Origin: Actinophytocola sp.
GTDB lineage: Bacteria > Actinomycetota > Actinomycetes > Mycobacteriales > Pseudonocardiaceae
Direction: 5' to 3'
Assembly (NCBI RefSeq): GCF_009379765.1
Contig: NZ_WHTD01000046.1
Location: 1 to 50,176 of the forward strand
DNA length: 50,176 nt
In this document: one piece after another, positions 37,699-46,404 of the stretch
How positions within the stretch are numbered: position 1 is the stretch's first letter
How the letters are laid out: every line of letters begins with the position of its first letter
Made by a program: the position numbers and the translations under genes
The notes under the pieces: model-generated
Told to the model about the DNA's origin: nothing
The model's input: the letters and a program-made list of their open reading frames with translations, nothing else
The model's database searches: none

Positions 37699-37898
37699 GA
37701 CCGTCTCCGGTGTTCCGCGATCTCTCGCTGAACGTCCGCGGCCCGGGTAGAAGCCCGCGCTCCGGCGACTCCGAGCTCGTCCTGGGTCACGACGTGGGCG
37801 TCCGGACCGGGGAACACGAGTGCCTCGTGGCCGCGCCGGGCCGCGTGATCGACATTGGCCTGCTCGACAACCAGCCAATCTCCTTGTTGGGCGTACAT
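37695..37898 (-). CDS. DUF1918-like protein with an in-frame internal deletion
   Basis: A 67-residue protein: MYAQQGDWLVVEQANVDHAA, RRG, then directly HEALVFPGPDAHVVTQDEL. DUF1918 proteins normally have about 25 residues (a segment like EVRxxDGxPPYVVRWxDTG) between these blocks; here it is missing without loss of frame. The start at 37898 follows GGAGGACGG. It overlaps the Rv1733c-like gene and has a DosR-type box about 80 bases upstream. The domain is a small SH3-like barrel and is probably destabilised by the deletion. Confidence 0.65.
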   Translation of the reverse strand: MYAQQGDWLVVEQANVDHAARRGHEALVFPGPDAHVVTQDELGVAGARASTRAADVQREIAEHRRRS

Positions 37899-37967
37899 CG
37901 TCCGTCCTCCGACCCTGCGCAGACGTTCAGTTCTCACTCATTTTCAGGGAACCGCTCAGGCCCGGCA

Positions 37968-37981
37968 GGGCCCGAGGTCCC
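37968..37981 (-). promoter_or_regulatory. DosR-type box ahead of the DUF1918/Rv1733c-like pair
   Basis: Minus strand GGGACCTCGGGCCC, 12 of 14 matches to GGGACTTTNGGCCC. It lies about 70-83 bases upstream of the leftward start at 37898. Confidence 0.55.
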
Positions 37982-38224
37982 CGATGGACGGGCCAAACGC
38001 ACTCAGGTGCGCGGCCTGCGGGGACAAGCGGCGAGCCCGAAGTGGCGACGAAGCTGATGTCCGCTCGCACGTCGAGCCACCGCGTGGCGCCCCGCGGCAC
38101 CGCGGGCCCGAGCAGCAGGAACAGGACGCCGATGATCAGACACAGTTCGACAGGCCGGGCCTGACGCCGAGACGGCGGCTAGGTCCGACCTGTCGAATCT
38201 GGTTCTCGAGCCCGACACCTCGAC
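37982..38224 (-). other. Stretch with an open hydrophobic piece, no clear gene
   Basis: The minus strand is open from about 38195 to 37940 in a frame containing ELCLIIGVLFLLLGPAVPRG, followed by a polar part. It has one potential membrane helix but no start codon or ribosome binding site and no recognised family. It may be the remnant of a small membrane protein cut on its upstream side. Confidence 0.3.
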
Positions 38225-38896
38225 TCACATCGCGGAGCTGACCGTGTCGTCCAGCTCGTAGCGGATCTTGTTCTTCACGCCGATCACACCGGGGACCTTC
38301 TGAGTCAGCTGGCCGGCGATCTGCGCGGTGGTGCGATGCTCGACCGAACCCTCCAGCGTGGCCACCCCCTTCGAGACCTCGGCGGCCAACGTCCCCGGGA
38401 ACAGCCACATGCCACGACGGAACACGTGCTCCTGGATGTCGGCGAGGATCTGCTCGTCCTCGCGCAGGTACGTGCTGATGATGTCGCGGCGCGACACCAC
38501 CCCGACCAGCGCGCCATGGAGGTTTACCACGCACAGCCGCCGCACCTTCTTCTCGGCCAGCAGCCGGGCGGCAGCGGTGACCGACGCCTTCTCGCTGATC
38601 GTGATGGCCGGCGCGGTCATCAGCTCGAAGGCGGAACGACCAGCCGACTTACGCCAGTGCGCGCGCCGCTTCCGGTTGAACACCAGCGGCATCCGTGCCA
38701 TACCACCTTGGTATTCCTGCTTGGCAAGGGTGTCCGCCTCGGACACGACCCCGACCGGCATGCCATCGTGGTCGACGATCGGAATACCGCTCACCCGATG
38801 CTCAGTCATCAACGCGACCAGGTCCTTGAACCGGGTGCTCTCTCCCGCAGTCACGACGTCCTTCGTCATCACCGACTCAACTGTTGGTTCCCACAT
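38225..38896 (-). CDS. CBS-pair plus BON domain protein
   Basis: A 223-residue intact protein. First CBS motif VTAGESTRFKDLVALMTEH with VSGIPIVDHDGMPVGVVSEA, second CBS motif with VRRLCVVNLHGALVGVVSRR, then BON with VSKGVATLEGSVEHRTTAQI and VPGVIGVKNKIRYE. A Lys/Arg-rich stretch (FNRKRRAHWRKS) separates the CBS repeats. Start ATG 38896 has GGAGG 5 bases upstream. It lies 28 bases after a paralogue on the same strand. Adenine-nucleotide sensing is the usual role of CBS pairs; the partner is unknown. Confidence 0.85.
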   Translation of the reverse strand: MWEPTVESVMTKDVVTAGESTRFKDLVALMTEHRVSGIPIVDHDGMPVGVVSEADTLAKQEYQGGMARMPLVFNRKRRAHWRKSAGRSAFELMTAPAITISEKASVTAAARLLAEKKVRRLCVVNLHGALVGVVSRRDIISTYLREDEQILADIQEHVFRRGMWLFPGTLAAEVSKGVATLEGSVEHRTTAQIAGQLTQKVPGVIGVKNKIRYELDDTVSSAM

Positions 38897-38924
38897 CTCG
38901 ACCTCCGTCATCGATTCCGTCGGA

Positions 38925-39614
38925 TCACGGCTTGAAGCCGGTCCACACCCCGCCACGACCGACGATGTCGTCGACCACGTAGCGAAGGTTGTTGCGCATT
39001 CCCACCACACCGGGCGTCGCCAGCACGATGCGGCTGACGTCCTCGACCTTCTGCCTGCTGTTCAGCAGCCCGTCAACGGTGGCCATACCGTCGACGACGG
39101 CGACCCCGACGGTCTTCGGCGGAACGTCCATTGCAGGCGAGGCCAGCACGGTCTCGATGTCCGCACGGATCTCCTCGTCGGTACGACGGTAGACCTTCAA
39201 CAGATCGCGCCGGGAGACGACGCCGACCAACCGACCCTCGTCATCGAGCACGAACAAGCGGCGCATCTTCACCTTGGCGAGTTGGTGCGCCGCGGCGCTG
39301 ACGGGCTCGTCGGCCCCGATCGTCCGCACCGGGCTGGTCATCAGCTCCCCCGCCGTCCGCGCGAGCGACCGGTACCACCGGTCCCGGCCCGCACGGTCGT
39401 GGTGCGGCAGTTCGTCGTGCCCGCCGTGGAACTCCTGCTTTGCCAGGGCATCCGCCTCGGACACGACCCCGATCGGCCGACCGTCGTCATCGACCACCGG
39501 CACGGCGCTGATGCCCTGCTCGGTCATCGTCACGACCATGTCCTTGAACGGCGTCTCGGGCGTCGCCGTCGTCACCGTCTTCGTCATCACCAATGCCACG
39601 TTCAGCTCACGCAC
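38925..39614 (-). CDS. CBS-pair plus BON domain protein
   Basis: A 229-residue intact paralogue of the next gene. VTTATPETPFKDMVVTMTEQ and ISAVPVVDDDGRPIGVVSEA, then RRLFVLDDEGRLVGVVSRRD, then BON with VAVVDGMATVDGLLNSRQKV and VVGMRNNLRYVVDD. Start GTG 39614 has GGGAGG upstream. A DosR-type box lies about 80 bases ahead, in the region shared with the divergent zinc-ribbon gene. The tandem pair probably arose by duplication. Confidence 0.85.
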   Translation of the reverse strand: MRELNVALVMTKTVTTATPETPFKDMVVTMTEQGISAVPVVDDDGRPIGVVSEADALAKQEFHGGHDELPHHDRAGRDRWYRSLARTAGELMTSPVRTIGADEPVSAAAHQLAKVKMRRLFVLDDEGRLVGVVSRRDLLKVYRRTDEEIRADIETVLASPAMDVPPKTVGVAVVDGMATVDGLLNSRQKVEDVSRIVLATPGVVGMRNNLRYVVDDIVGRGGVWTGFKP

Positions 39615-39691
39615 AACAGCCTCCCTTCGGCTTTGTCTCAAGCAAACCGGGCGTGACCGTTCGGGCACAGAGCATCAGTTCCTGGCTGGAC

Positions 39692-39705
39692 GGGACCAAG
39701 GGCCC
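39692..39705. promoter_or_regulatory. DosR-type box between CBS/BON and zinc-ribbon genes
   Basis: Plus strand GGGACCAAGGGCCC, 11 of 14 matches to GGGACTTTNGGCCC. It lies between the divergent starts at 39614 and 39819 and could serve both. Confidence 0.5.
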
Positions 39706-39818
39706 GGACCGGCACGCGCGAACGTCTCCGTGGGAAAGAGAAGGTCGCCGGTGTCGGCGTCATCCGCCCATCGCGACGATGGAGACAACGCCACGAGGTG
39801 ACGTGAAGGAGCCAGGTC

Positions 39819-40234
39819 ATGTACTCGCAACACAGCACCCGAACTGTCACCTCCGTCCCGCTCTCGCGCCGGCTACCGTGCGGCCCGTCGTCGTGCGAGA
39901 GCGCTACGCCGATCTCACGGACCTGCGCCTCGCGCTCGCGCTATCCACCGAAGACAGCGCTGAGGAGAAGAACGACCTCGATCCGCTGGAGCGGACCACC
40001 TGCTACACCCACCGCCGCTGGCCGCACCACCGCGACTCCTCGCCGCTGCACGTGCTCGTCGTGACCGGTCACCGCTGGTGCCGCCGCTGCGAATGCGCCG
40101 TCTCGGTCGCCATCGACGAGCTCGTCGGCGACGTCTCGCTGACCTGCCCGAAATGCGGTGAGATGCCGGCCAGCGCGGCCAACCGCCAGGTCATCCGTTG
40201 CTGCCGGGCAAGCCTCGCCGCCGCAACCGAATGA
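39819..40234 (+). pseudogene. Zinc-ribbon-type hypothetical protein, possibly frameshifted
   Basis: The C-terminal part is convincing: VLVVTGHRWCRRCECAVSVA and VSLTCPKCGEMPAS form a two-CxxC zinc ribbon, followed by a short Cys-containing tail and a stop at 40234. The best start, ATG 39819 with GAAGGAG, lies in another frame, so one base may be missing or added near 39900. Alternatively a GTG inside the main frame is used. It directly precedes the DUF1876 stump and is probably the first gene of the phosphoketolase-ackA unit. Confidence 0.55.
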
Positions 40235-40244
40235 GGAGGAACCG

Positions 40245-40286
40245 ATGACCGAAGCCAAGCACTGGACGATCGACGTCTACATCGGC
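40245..40286 (+). pseudogene. DUF1876 (Rv1738-like) N-terminal stump
   Basis: GAGGAGGAACCG precedes ATG 40245, and [14 protein letters not shown] is the typical start of DUF1876 proteins such as the DosR-controlled Rv1738 (HWTVDISI). After 14 codons the sequence switches, out of frame, to phosphoketolase. The remainder of the DUF1876 gene is gone. Confidence 0.7.
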
Positions 40287-40287
40287 T

Positions 40288-41614
40288 GCTCGCCCAGGTC
40301 CCGAGCGGCGACCGCAGGATGGGCGCCAACCCGCACGCCAACGGCGGCCTGCTGCTGCGCCCGCTCGAGCTGCCCGACTTCCGGCGCTACGCCAGCGAGC
40401 TCGAGAAGCACGGCAGCACCACCTCCGAGCCCACCCGGGCACTCGGCCGCTTCCTCCGCGACGTGGTTCGCGACAACGCCGAGGCACGTAACTTCCGGAT
40501 CTTCGGCCCGGACGAGACGGCGTCCAACCGGCTCGACGCGGTGTACGAGGCCACCGACAAGCAGTGGCAGGCCGACATCCTGCCGGTCGATGAGCACCTG
40601 GCCCGTGAGGGCCGGGTGGTCGAGGTGCTGTCCGAGCATCTGTGCCAGGGCTGGCTCGAGGGCTACCTGCTGACCGGCCGGCACGGCCTGTTCTCCTGCT
40701 ACGAGGCGTTCGTCCACATCGTCGACTCGATGTTCAACCAGCACGCCAAGTGGCTCAAGACAAGCAAGAAGCTGCCGTGGCGCCGACCGGTCGCATCGTT
40801 GAACTACCTGCTGACCTCGCACGTGTGGCGCCAGGATCACAACGGCTTCTCCCACCAGGACCCCGGCTTCATCGACCACGTCATGAACAAGAAGGCCGAG
40901 GTGATCCGGGTCTACCTGCCACCGGACACCAACACGCTGCTGTCCGTGGCCGACCACTGCTTGCGCAGCCGCGACTACGTCAACGTCGTCGTCGCCGGGA
41001 AGAACGAGACCCCGGACTGGCTCCCCATGGACGAAGCGGTCCTGCACGCCACGCGCGGTGCCGGCACCTGGGACTGGGCGGGCAACGAGGACGGCGGTGC
41101 GCCGGATGTCGTGCTGGCCTGCGCGGGTGACGCACCCACCATGGAGGTCATGGCGGCGACCGAGATCCTCCGCGAACAGCTGCCCGAGCTGCGTGTCCGC
41201 GTGGTCAACGTCGTGGACCTCATGCGGCTGCAGCCCCACACCGAGCACCCGCACGGCATGTCCGACCCGGAGTTCGACGCTCTGTTCACCACGTCCCGAC
41301 CGGTGATCTTCGCCTACCACGGCTACCCGTGGCTCATCCACCGCCTCACCTACCGGCGCGCCAACCACGACAACATCCACGTCCGCGGCTACAAGGAGGA
41401 AGGCACCACGACCACCCCGTTCGACATGTTGGTGCTCAACGATCTCGACCGGTTCCAGCTCGTCATCGACGTGCTCGACCGCGTGCCCGGCCTCGGCGCG
41501 CGGACGGCGTTGCTGCGCCAACGGATGCTCGACCTGCGCGCCAGACACCACGAATGGACCAGAACGCACGGCGAGGACCTGCCGGAGGTCCGCGACTGGG
41601 TGTGGCCGTTCTGA
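40288..41614 (+). pseudogene. Phosphoketolase, C-terminal half
   Basis: From [20 protein letters not shown] to the stop after VRDWVWPF the sequence is a clean xylulose-5-phosphate/fructose-6-phosphate phosphoketolase. It includes [40 protein letters not shown] and [20 protein letters not shown] (thiamine-diphosphate/active-site region), and [13 protein letters not shown]. The N-terminal half of about 360 residues, with the phosphate-binding part of the ThDP domain, is missing. The first ATG in frame is 40319. The stop overlaps the ackA start (TGATG), so the gene still couples translation into ackA. Together an intact pair would make acetate and ATP from sugar phosphates. Confidence 0.88.
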
Positions 41615-42684
41615 TGACGCACGTGCTCGTCGTGAACGCCGGATCGTCCAGCCTGAAGCTGGCGCTGCTCGACGACACCGACGAGGTCGTCGACTCGGTC
41701 ACGCTGGACAGGTGGTCCGGCGAGGACGAGACCGAGGACATCAAGCGGTTCGTGGCGGCCCTGCCCCACGTCGACGCGGTCGGCCACCGCATCGTGCACG
41801 GCGGCACCGACTTCATCGGGCCGACGCGTCTCGACCAGGACGTGCGGCACCGCATCGCCAGCCTCTCCGACCTGGCACCGCTACACCAACCCCGCGGGAT
41901 CGCCGGCATCGACGCCGTCGGCACCGTTCTGCCCGACACGCCGGCCGTCGCGTGCTTCGACACCGCGTTCCACCACGAGCTGCCCGCCGCGGCCGCGATG
42001 TACGCGCTGCCCCGGACGTGGAACGACCGGTGGGCGCTGCGCCGCTACGGCTTCCACGGGCTGTCCCACGCGCACGTCGCCCGCCGCGTCGCGGAGCTGC
42101 TGGGACCAGGGCAGCGGGTCGTCAGCTGCCACCTCGGCTCCGGCGCCTCGCTCGCCGCCATCCGCGACGGCCGCTCGGTCGACACGAGCATGGGGTTCAC
42201 CCCACTGGCCGGCCTCGTCATGGCCACCCGCTCCGGCGACGTCGACCCAGGTCTCGTGCTGTGGCTGCTCCACCACGGCGGCGTCGACGCCGACGAGCTG
42301 TCGGACGTCCTGGAGCACCGCAGCGGCCTCGCCGGCCTCACCGGCGGCACCGGTGACCTGCGGGACGTGGTCGGCAATGACGACCCGACGGTCAAGCTCG
42401 CCCTGGACGTCTACCTCCACCGCCTGCGGCGGGAGATCGCGGCCATGGCGGCGGCGATGAACGGTCTCGACGTCCTCGTCTTCACCGGCGGGGTCGGCGA
42501 GCACCAGCCGGCCGTACGTGCCGCCGCGGCCGACGGCCTCGCGTTCCTCGGCGTGCGTGTGTCCGCGGCAGCCAACGCAGCGGGCGACACCGACATCACC
42601 GCCACGCCGGCAACCGCGAGGACGCTCGTGCTTCCGGCGCGCGAGGACGTGGAGATCGCCCGACAGGTCCGTTCTGTGTTGTGA
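41614..42684 (+). CDS. ackA: Acetate kinase
   Basis: A 356-residue member of the acetate/propionate kinase family, which interconverts acetyl phosphate plus ADP and acetate plus ATP. Motifs: LVVNAGSSSLKLALL (phosphate-binding, residues 4-18), GHRIVHGG, FDTAFHHELP, YGFHGLSHAHVARRV, HLGSGASLAAIRDG (adenosine site) and VFTGGVGEH. Slightly shorter than the usual 390-400, but all motifs are in place. It is coupled by TGATG to the phosphoketolase remnant, the normal partner supplying acetyl phosphate. With the partner broken, it may work with another source. A strong hairpin follows. Confidence 0.94.
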   Translation: MTHVLVVNAGSSSLKLALLDDTDEVVDSVTLDRWSGEDETEDIKRFVAALPHVDAVGHRIVHGGTDFIGPTRLDQDVRHRIASLSDLAPLHQPRGIAGIDAVGTVLPDTPAVACFDTAFHHELPAAAAMYALPRTWNDRWALRRYGFHGLSHAHVARRVAELLGPGQRVVSCHLGSGASLAAIRDGRSVDTSMGFTPLAGLVMATRSGDVDPGLVLWLLHHGGVDADELSDVLEHRSGLAGLTGGTGDLRDVVGNDDPTVKLALDVYLHRLRREIAAMAAAMNGLDVLVFTGGVGEHQPAVRAAAADGLAFLGVRVSAAANAAGDTDITATPATARTLVLPAREDVEIARQVRSVL

Positions 42685-42768
42685 AAGAAGGTTTGGTCCG
42701 GCCGACCGCAGAGATCACCCTGCTGCAGCACGCTTGCCACCGACCTGCGGGAACGCAGGCCGGCGATA

Positions 42769-42788
42769 GCCGGCGGTTTACCGCCGGC
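42769..42788. terminator. Hairpin between ackA and the type VII-associated locus
   Basis: Perfect 8-base-pair stem GCCGGCGG/CCGCCGGC with the loop TTTA, 85 bases after the ackA stop. It marks the right end of the dormancy island and can act for the rightward ackA transcript. Confidence 0.6.
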
Positions 42789-42811
42789 CATCTCATGTCC
42801 ACACAGGACGA

Positions 42812-43042
42812 ATGATGTCGGACTATCCGGTGTGGCGGCGGGGGTTCTTCACCGCGCGTTTGCACGCGGTTGCCGACACCGCCGACCGCATGGACTTCCA
42901 CGGTGTACCGATCGTGTGGTCTGTGTGCTGCCGGGCCGCCGTCCTCGACGCTGATCGCACGGAGCCCTTCTGGTCTCCTGTGGTCTGGTGCGACCAATGC
43001 GTGTGCCGGGCCGGTCCACCGCCCGTGTCAACCGGGCAGTGA
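42812..43042 (+). CDS. Hypothetical small protein with cysteines
   Basis: Seventy-six residues, SDYPVWRRGFFTARLHAVAD at the start and WSVCCRAAVLDADRTEPFWS, then VVWCDQCVCRAG. The paired cysteines suggest metal binding or a structural disulfide, but no family is recognised. AGGACG lies ahead of two adjacent ATG codons (42812, 42815). It overlaps the end of the EspG gene on the other strand by 15 bases. Confidence 0.4.
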   Translation: MMSDYPVWRRGFFTARLHAVADTADRMDFHGVPIVWSVCCRAAVLDADRTEPFWSPVVWCDQCVCRAGPPPVSTGQ

Positions 43043-43801
43043 GCGGTGCATCCGTGTGAGGATGCGGATCATGCTGTCGCGGCTGGCCGGCTCGACCCGC
43101 ACCTGGGACTGACCAGCCACCGTGGTGACCACGGTGGCGACGCGGCCGTCGGTGGTGTCGGCATACCGCAGCGGCTCCTCGGCGCGGTGGCGATGGCCCC
43201 ACTGGTCCCGCGTGGCCGTCGACAGCTCTCCGTACCCGCTGACCGGCAACGCGGCCAGACGCTGCGCGAGCCGCGCTTCCGCGCTGGCGCGGCGCACGGT
43301 CACCCCAGATGGGGTGCGTTGCCGCCCGCTTCGGTTGGTGGACCGCACCTCGTCCGGCGACACCGTGAACGGTTTCGCCGTGCCGGCCGGCACGTCCGGG
43401 GTCTGCGCGACCAGCCGCGCCGCCATCTGCGTGGAGTTGATGTTGTTGAGCCACACCGTCCCGTCCGGGTGGCGTACCGCGAGGACGGTCTCTTTGCCGA
43501 TCCTGCCCGCGAGTACCCCTATGGTGTCGCCGTCGCGGGCGATCCACCCGTAGAACTCCTCGGCGGGGCGGCACAGAACGGTCAGCGACGCCACGACCTC
43601 ACGCTCCAGATCGCCGTGCCGGTCCCGCCAGCCCTGCACGAGCAACAGCTCCTGGGCCTGCCCGCGCAGCACGTCATGCTCCGCTTCCGGAAACCACTTC
43701 GCCTCCGGCAGCAGCGTCTTGTGCAGCTCGCCGAGGCGGTACTCGGCCACCAGCCACGCCAGCAGATCCGCCGGAACCTTCGCCGGCGCCTGTAGCACCA
43801 C
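43028..43801 (-). CDS. EspG-type ESX secretion-associated chaperone
   Basis: A 257-residue protein with the EspG pattern: two mixed alpha/beta halves, including FYGWIARDGDTIGVLAGRIG, VLAVRHPDGTVWLNNINST and GYGELSTATRDQWGHRHRA. EspG proteins bind PE/PPE-type substrates in the cytoplasm and guide them to type VII secretion. It is the last gene of the leftward operon, 70 bases after a PPE-like gene, its likely client. Start GTG 43801. Confidence 0.8.
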   Translation of the reverse strand: MVLQAPAKVPADLLAWLVAEYRLGELHKTLLPEAKWFPEAEHDVLRGQAQELLLVQGWRDRHGDLEREVVASLTVLCRPAEEFYGWIARDGDTIGVLAGRIGKETVLAVRHPDGTVWLNNINSTQMAARLVAQTPDVPAGTAKPFTVSPDEVRSTNRSGRQRTPSGVTVRRASAEARLAQRLAALPVSGYGELSTATRDQWGHRHRAEEPLRYADTTDGRVATVVTTVAGQSQVRVEPASRDSMIRILTRMHRSLPG

Positions 43802-43871
43802 TTACTCGTTCCCCTCGCGACCGTCCCGCTCGCGGCGGTCCGGCCGGTGACCGTCCACTGTGGCCATGTCG

Positions 43872-45077
43872 CTAGTCGTCGTCCGCGCCGATCGCGGGCG
43901 GCGCGGTCTTCTCGTCGGTGTCGAAAAGCTCATCCGGGTCCCCGCCCTCCAGATACGCCGGACGCGTGCGCTCGGTGTCCTCACCGTCACGGCCCCGCCC
44001 CGCGGCACCCATCGGGACACCGCCCATCCCCGGGCCACCTCGACCTGGCGCGCCGGTCACACCGCCCGATGACGGCCCCGGCCGGCCTGCGGGACCGTGT
44101 GGCTCGGCACCCACACCCGGACCACCCAGCACACCGCCACGTAGCCCGGCCCCGCCGCGAGGTCCAGCACCCCCGCCGCCGGCACGTCCGCCACCAGAGT
44201 CAGCGCCTGGCGAGCCACCCAGACCGGGTCCGCCGAGCACGCCAACACCCGGCACGAGGCCACCGGGCGGCCGTCTCGCCCCCATACCGGAGTCTGTGCC
44301 CGCGACCACGGGTGCGACCGGGGTCGTCGTGCTTGGGGTGAAACTTCCTGGCGTCGTTGCCCCGGCATCCGGCGTCACCGTGCTCAACCCATCGCCGCCT
44401 GGCGAGGGCGCTCCGCCGCCGGAAACCGCTCCACCGGTGTCGCCGCTGCCAGGCCCCGGCGCAGGAGACCCGCCACCGCCGCCGCTGTCGCCACTGCCGT
44501 CGCCGCCCGCGGTGTCGGCGAAGTCCTCGGAGTCGATCGTGGTGGTGTCCGGACCGACGCTGATCCCGGACTTGTCGTCGGTCAAGGTCCCGTAACTGGA
44601 GGGCAGTTCGCGGATGTTGTAGCCGGACGCGCCCTCGTAGCGGTTCATCACATCCACGTTGTGCTGGGCCGCCGCGTTGTACTCATCCACCTGATCCTCA
44701 AACCGCGCCACCCCGCCCGGCACGGTGAACACCACCATCGGGTTGGACATCTCCGGCTTCGGCGGCACCGGCATGACCGCGTTCTTTGCGTCCGTGTAGG
44801 AGCCGGCCTGACGGTTCGTCAGATCCTGCGCGGTCGCCAACGACGGACCAGACAGTTCATGCTCGGACGCCATCGGCCCCGCACCGCGCTGCGCCGCCCC
44901 AGCCGCCTCGCCCTCCCACGCCGACTCCATCCGCCCCACCAGCTCGCGGACCTGCCGCGACCGCGCCTCATAATCGCTCGCGACCTCGTTCACGATCGCC
45001 GCACCACCGACCATCCCCTCCGGCCCCACACCCTCCTGGAAGTTGTCGTAGATCTGCCGGCCGTTCATAAACAACAT
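43872..45077 (-). CDS. PPE-like, Pro/Gly-rich type VII secretion substrate
   Basis: A 401-residue protein. The N-terminal 130 residues form a helical domain with ESAWEGEAAGAAQRG (a W-x-G-like turn between helices) and VDEYNAAAQHNVDVMNRYEG. The remaining 220 residues are of very low complexity, rich in Gly, Pro and Ser, with an acidic end (DPDELFDTDEK). This is the layout of actinobacterial PPE-domain substrates. Start ATG 45077 overlaps the stop of the DUF3558 gene (TGATG). It is probably exported with the WXG-like partner encoded two genes upstream, using the downstream EspG. Confidence 0.75.
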   Translation of the reverse strand: MLFMNGRQIYDNFQEGVGPEGMVGGAAIVNEVASDYEARSRQVRELVGRMESAWEGEAAGAAQRGAGPMASEHELSGPSLATAQDLTNRQAGSYTDAKNAVMPVPPKPEMSNPMVVFTVPGGVARFEDQVDEYNAAAQHNVDVMNRYEGASGYNIRELPSSYGTLTDDKSGISVGPDTTTIDSEDFADTAGGDGSGDSGGGGGSPAPGPGSGDTGGAVSGGGAPSPGGDGLSTVTPDAGATTPGSFTPSTTTPVAPVVAGTDSGMGARRPPGGLVPGVGVLGGPGLGGSPGADSGGGRAGGGGAGPRGGAGLRGGVLGGPGVGAEPHGPAGRPGPSSGGVTGAPGRGGPGMGGVPMGAAGRGRDGEDTERTRPAYLEGGDPDELFDTDEKTAPPAIGADDD

Positions 45078-45745
45078 CAGCCGCCCCCCGTCAACGTCGC
45101 TAACGCCGCCGTCGCCACGGCCAATGCCCGATCACACGACCCCTGCGCGTCAAGCCGCCCCTGCTCCGTCGCGTTGAACGTCAACGAATCCGAGATACCC
45201 ACCACGATCAGGCAGTCTCCGGAGGCACGAAGATCAGGGCTGCTGGCGTACACCGCCGGATACTCCTCCACGGTGGTCGGCTCGAAGTACTCGAACTGGC
45301 CGCGGCCCCGATAGGTGTCGGACAGGCCGTTCTTGTTCCCGGTCAGAAACCCCACACCGATCGTGCTTCCCAGGTCCGGGTTGGCATGCCAGGTGCAGAA
45401 CGGCCCGGCATTCTCCGCGACGGCCCCGGTCGTCGTCGGGATCCCCGGACGGCTCACATCGAACGCCGCCAACTGCGTCTGACTCAGCACCGCGCACGGC
45501 TGCGTGAGAAACGCGGTCGCGTCCAACGGGGTATCCACCGCAGGCGCGCCATACGTCTCGTCCTCACTCGGCGCGGACGACTCCGACGAGGGCTCCTCAG
45601 AACCCGACTCCGACACACCCGTGGTGGGCTGCGGCGTCGGATTACCACCCGCTTCGGACGTACAACCCCCGGCAGCCATCAGCACAAACGTCACCAGACC
45701 CACGACCAGGCCGGCCAGACGCCCCTGCACTCGCTCATCCCCCAT
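45077..45745 (-). CDS. DUF3558-family lipoprotein
   Basis: A 222-residue protein with a lipoprotein signal (LVVGLVTFVLMAAGGC, Cys about residue 28), a Ser/Thr/Glu-rich linker and a DUF3558 domain: LTQPCAVLSQTQLAAFDVSR, GPFCTWHANP, VGFLTGN and GDCLIVVGISDSLTFNAT, with conserved cysteines that probably form disulfides. It should be anchored outside the cytoplasmic membrane. Such genes commonly accompany type VII-type loci in Pseudonocardiales. Start ATG 45745 overlaps the previous gene by 11 bases. Confidence 0.82.
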   Translation of the reverse strand: MGDERVQGRLAGLVVGLVTFVLMAAGGCTSEAGGNPTPQPTTGVSESGSEEPSSESSAPSEDETYGAPAVDTPLDATAFLTQPCAVLSQTQLAAFDVSRPGIPTTTGAVAENAGPFCTWHANPDLGSTIGVGFLTGNKNGLSDTYRGRGQFEYFEPTTVEEYPAVYASSPDLRASGDCLIVVGISDSLTFNATEQGRLDAQGSCDRALAVATAALATLTGGG

Positions 45746-46118
45746 CAACACTCCGCATACGGGCGGCGGCCTGCTCGTCGTCAGCCCCATACTGGGCACG
45801 CGCGGCCTGCAACTTCTGCACATAACCGTCCGCGTAGTCAGCCATCGCGGCGTTGTGTCCGATCGCCTTGGTCAACGACTCGTTCATCGCCGCGGGCTGA
45901 AGCTGGCTCATCAAATCCTTAGCAGGCGCCACGATCAATTGCTGCGCCTGCAGCAGCTTGCGCCCGTCCGCCTGGACGCCGTCGCGGATGGCGGTCCACT
46001 CGTCGATGATCGCATCCAACTCGTCGAGGTCGGCGAACACGTAGTTGCCGCCAGCGCCACCTCCGCCGCTACCGATGACTACATACCCGGCGTTCCTCGC
46101 CAGCGTCCCTTCACCCAC
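45735..46118 (-). CDS. WXG-like helical protein, first gene of the leftward operon
   Basis: A 127-residue protein with a Gly-rich start (GSGGGGAGGNYVFADLDELD), then two long helices around DEWTAIRDGVQADGRKLLQA and MNESLTKAIGHNAAMADYAD, ending KLQAARAQYGADDEQAAARM. This fits the helical-hairpin type VII partner proteins that pair with PPE-like substrates, though there is no exact W-x-G. Start GTG 46118 has GGGGAGG upstream. The 286 bases to 46405 form a shared bidirectional promoter region. Confidence 0.7.
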   Translation of the reverse strand: MGEGTLARNAGYVVIGSGGGGAGGNYVFADLDELDAIIDEWTAIRDGVQADGRKLLQAQQLIVAPAKDLMSQLQPAAMNESLTKAIGHNAAMADYADGYVQKLQAARAQYGADDEQAAARMRSVDGG

Positions 46119-46404
46119 CGAGACACCTCCCCAGAAATCTTACCGCAAGTAGTCGTGCCGCCACTCCCTGGCCGCACCCCGGAACACGATACGGCAGATC
46201 TCAACGCGGCTACGGTCCTCTCGCATAGGAGCGACATCGCCGCGCTCGCTGGGCAACCACCCGCAGGCGTACTCGCACCTCGGTCTGATCCACTGCGCGC
46301 GGCTGCTGTCCCAGTAGTCGCGAACCGCTTGTAGCCGACCACTCGGTGTGACATCCTCGCGGCGGGGCGATCCTGCTGGGGGATCGGGGGACTGGGAAGT
46401 GCCG

